In this document: positions 5,597-6,628 of the stretch, piece by piece
Layout: each line of letters starts with the position of its first letter
How positions within the stretch are numbered: position 1 is the first letter of the stretch
NCBI GenBank assembly: GCA_965368335.1
Contig: CBDUMN010000141.1
Coordinates: 1 to 6,628 of the forward strand
Source of the DNA: CBDUMN01 sp965368335
Lineage (GTDB): Bacteria; Pseudomonadota; Alphaproteobacteria; Rhodospirillales; JAPHRK01
DNA: 6,628 nucleotides
Reading direction: 5' to 3'
Position numbers and translations under genes: made by a program
The notes under the pieces: generated by a model
Seen by the model: only the letters and a program-made list of their open reading frames with translations
Database searches by the model: none
Told to the model about the DNA's origin: nothing

Positions 5597-5935
5597 GTGC
5601 CACGGGATATGGACCCTTCTCTTGCAATTATGGAAACCGAAGCGGGAGCGGCGGCTGAAGAAAAGCCGCTGGCCCGCATGTTCTCGCTCTGCAATGCCGA
5701 GCAGAACGCCGAATACCAGCCGGAGAAGCGGTCGTTGCGCATTCATGGGCATTCGACCACCATCCGGCTGGAGCGGGCCTTCTGGTCCGTTCTCGATGAA
5801 CTGGCGCGGGATGAGGGAGTGACGGTGGCTGCCGTCGTGACCAAGATTGCCGATCACTGCCAATTCGCCAACGAGAAAAACTTGGCTTCGTGCCTGCGCG
5901 TGGTTTGTTTGAAATACATCAACACCTGTGTGTAA
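5597..5935 (+). CDS. Ribbon-helix-helix domain protein, cysteine-rich C-terminus
   Basis: Small putative DNA-binding protein (112 residues) of the RHH_4-type family common in alphaproteobacteria, often misnamed aryl-sulfate sulfotransferase. The domain covers about 44-108: the beta strand RSLRIHGHSTTIRLE (45-59), helix AFWSVLDELARDEG (61-74), and helix VTVAAVVTKIADHC (76-88), followed by NLASCLRVVCLKYI (95-108). The N-terminal 40 residues are acidic and probably flexible. Five cysteines occur (32, 88, 99, 104, 111), four of them in the last 25 residues, which as far as I recall is more than usual for this family. The GTG start at 5597 has AAGGGG ten bases upstream and lies three bases after the cytochrome stop; the ATG at 5609 is an alternative that removes four residues. 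It may regulate its neighbours, but no binding site can be assigned from sequence alone. Confidence 0.82.
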   Translation: MPRDMDPSLAIMETEAGAAAEEKPLARMFSLCNAEQNAEYQPEKRSLRIHGHSTTIRLERAFWSVLDELARDEGVTVAAVVTKIADHCQFANEKNLASCLRVVCLKYINTCV

Positions 5936-5938
5936 ACT
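5909..5938 (+). promoter_or_regulatory. Candidate sigma-70 promoter for tusA inside the end of the preceding gene
   Basis: TTGAAA (5909-5914, 5 of 6) and TAAACT (5933-5938, 4 of 6) are 18 bases apart, giving a leader of about 50 bases. A five-pair hairpin GGCCC-GGATT-GGGCT (5951-5965) lies in that leader. It would let TusA be made independently of dsrE2 and the cytochrome. Confidence 0.35.
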
Positions 5939-5994
5939 GTAGCAAAGAAAGGCCCGGATTGGGCTCTATATTTCGAGGAAGGGAGACGTAACCT

Positions 5995-6225
5995 ATGAGC
6001 GACGCAACTGAAACACTGGACACTAAGGGCCTTAACTGTCCCTTGCCGATCCTGAAAACCAAGAAAGCCATCAAGGCGCTGAATTCCGGCGATACGCTGG
6101 AAGTCCTGGCCACCGACCCCGGGTCGGTCAAGGATTTCGACGCTTTCTGCAAATCCACCGGCAACCAGCTGGTCGAAAGCGGTGAAACCGACGGCGTCTA
6201 CAGCTTCTTGATCAAGAAAAGCTAA
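5995..6225 (+). CDS. tusA: TusA family sulfur carrier protein
   Basis: Cytoplasmic 76-residue sulfur carrier of the TusA (SirA/YeeD) family. It accepts a persulfide on the cysteine of the family signature and passes it on for tRNA thiolation, sulfur oxidation or, in YeeD-like members, from the thiosulfate transporter. The signature CPLP is at 15-18 in LDTKGLNCPLPILKTKKAI, preceded by the usual short N-terminal strand. The GDTLEVLATDPGSVKDFDAF stretch (32-51) is the second conserved block. Cys15 is the carrier cysteine; Cys52 is an additional one. Length is normal. AGGAAGGGAG about nine bases upstream is a strong ribosome-binding site. It closes the plus-strand group and, together with DsrE2 and the rhodanese, completes the rhd-tusA-dsrE2 set. 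A strong terminator follows directly. Confidence 0.95.
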   Translation: MSDATETLDTKGLNCPLPILKTKKAIKALNSGDTLEVLATDPGSVKDFDAFCKSTGNQLVESGETDGVYSFLIKKS

Positions 6226-6243
6226 ACCGCACCTCTCGCGGTT
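6225..6243 (+). repeat. Perfect inverted repeat immediately after tusA stop
   Basis: AACCGC (6225-6230) and GCGGTT (6238-6243) form a six-pair stem around a seven-base loop; the first base is the last base of the stop codon. No T-tract follows, so it is probably a 3' end stabiliser in front of the true terminator. Confidence 0.55.
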
Positions 6244-6251
6244 CAAGATTG

Positions 6252-6288
6252 GAAAGGCGGTCTCCAACAGGAGGCCGCTTTCTTTTTT
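6252..6288 (+). terminator. Strong intrinsic terminator closing the tusA transcript
   Basis: GAAAGGCGGTCTCC (6252-6265; g6252 to c6265) pairs with GGAGGCCGCTTTC (6270-6282) with one bulged G and one G-T pair, around the loop AACA. Six T follow (6283-6288). It marks the end of the plus-strand sulfur gene group. Confidence 0.88.
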
Positions 6289-6510
6289 GCCCATAAGAAC
6301 GACAAAAAATCCCGGTTAAACGGCAGAAAACGCACGGTAACCCCCTAGTCCAAATCGACTAAGCATCTGATTTACTTATAAAAGAGCCAAAATCGGAAAA
6401 AATACTTATCATTTTCTCCGAATACGCCGTTAAAATATCGATAAAACAGCGCATTATATGAAGTTGATGGCGAAGGAAAATAATCATATTTCCACCGATT
6501 TGTCAAGCCC
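6289..6510. other. AT-rich gene-free stretch
   Basis: No open reading frame with a believable start and ribosome-binding site was found on either strand. The stretch is clearly richer in A and T than the genes before it. It holds one 5-bp inverted repeat, TAGTC-CAAATC-GACTA (6346-6361), preceded by a run of five C, and several TATAA-like hexamers (for example near 6378 and 6455). It may be the control region of a gene beyond the window end, or simply non-coding filler. Confidence 0.5.
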
Positions 6511-6513
6511 CAC

Positions 6514-6587
6514 CGTCATTCCGGGGCCGCAAAGCGGAACCCGGAATCCAGAATGTGAGTCACCGATGCAATCCCTGGATTCCTGTC
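6514..6587. repeat. Hairpin-rich dispersed intergenic repeat (probably truncated copy)
   Basis: The motif GTCATTCCGGGG...CCCGGAATCCAG...CTGGATTCC is typical of short dispersed palindromic repeats found in many proteobacterial genomes. Here ATTCCGGG (6518-6525) and CCCGGAAT (6540-6547) enclose CCGC-AAA-GCGG (6527-6537), a nested stem. A second, outer inverted repeat is GGAATCCAG (6543-6551) with CTGGATTCC (6575-6583). The right arm stops matching after GGATTCC, so the copy seems degenerate or cut. Confidence 0.7.
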
Positions 6588-6628
6588 TATTTAGGCTGTT
6601 GTAGATTTAGGTTGGGTGGGAGCCCGAT

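Noticed and set aside
5282..5863. Long open frame on the minus strand (193 codons)
   Set aside because: It runs antisense across the cytochrome and ribbon-helix-helix genes, both of which have clear domains, and its translation is rich in arginine and histidine without any recognisable motif.
1..6628. tRNA, rRNA, CRISPR array, transposase or phage genes
   Set aside because: No cloverleaf-like sequence, regularly spaced repeats or recognisable mobile-element protein was seen on either strand.

Overview
The window looks like chromosomal DNA of an alphaproteobacterium, possibly related to Rhodospirillales. This is inferred from a tRNA methyltransferase of the folate/FAD type (TrmFO), a small ribbon-helix-helix protein of a family typical of that class, moderately high G+C codon use, and a sulfur-transfer gene set seen in sulfur-oxidising or facultatively lithotrophic proteobacteria. 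No mobile element gene, rRNA, tRNA or CRISPR array was seen.

Layout: (1) 1-985, minus strand: trmFO, cut by the window edge and missing its C-terminal part. (2) 1114-2656, plus strand: a membrane-anchored rhodanese, then two tandem paralogous small periplasmic OmpA-like proteins with an intrinsic terminator between them. (3) 2653-4232, minus strand: an unrecognised small membrane protein, whose stop codon overlaps that of the second OmpA-like gene, and upstream of it a YeeE/YedE (TsuA-type) sulfur or thiosulfate transporter followed by a very strong 12-bp terminator hairpin. (4) 4233-4452: the divergent control region between the transporter and the next plus-strand gene, with a near-symmetrical promoter arrangement and two perfect inverted repeats. 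(5) 4453-6225, plus strand: a DsrE2-type sulfur carrier, a periplasmic Tll0287-like (DUF3365) monohaem cytochrome c, a cysteine-rich ribbon-helix-helix protein, and TusA, closed by a strong terminator. (6) 6289-6628: an AT-rich gene-free stretch ending in a hairpin-rich dispersed repeat that reaches towards the window end.

Taken together, rhodanese, YeeE, DsrE2 and TusA form a coherent sulfane-sulfur uptake and relay set. It resembles the rhd-tusA-dsrE2 cassette of sulfur oxidisers combined with the YeeE-YeeD (TsuA-TsuB) thiosulfate uptake pair. The transporter would bring in sulfur, the rhodanese would form a persulfide, and TusA and DsrE2 would carry it in the cytoplasm. What is unusual is the insertion of a haem c protein with a candidate His/Cys haem and of a Cys-rich DNA-binding protein between dsrE2 and tusA, plus the pair of two-cysteine OmpA-like periplasmic proteins next to the rhodanese. 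No oxidation enzymes (Sox, Hdr or Dsr reductase) are inside the window, so the pathway end-point cannot be read from it.
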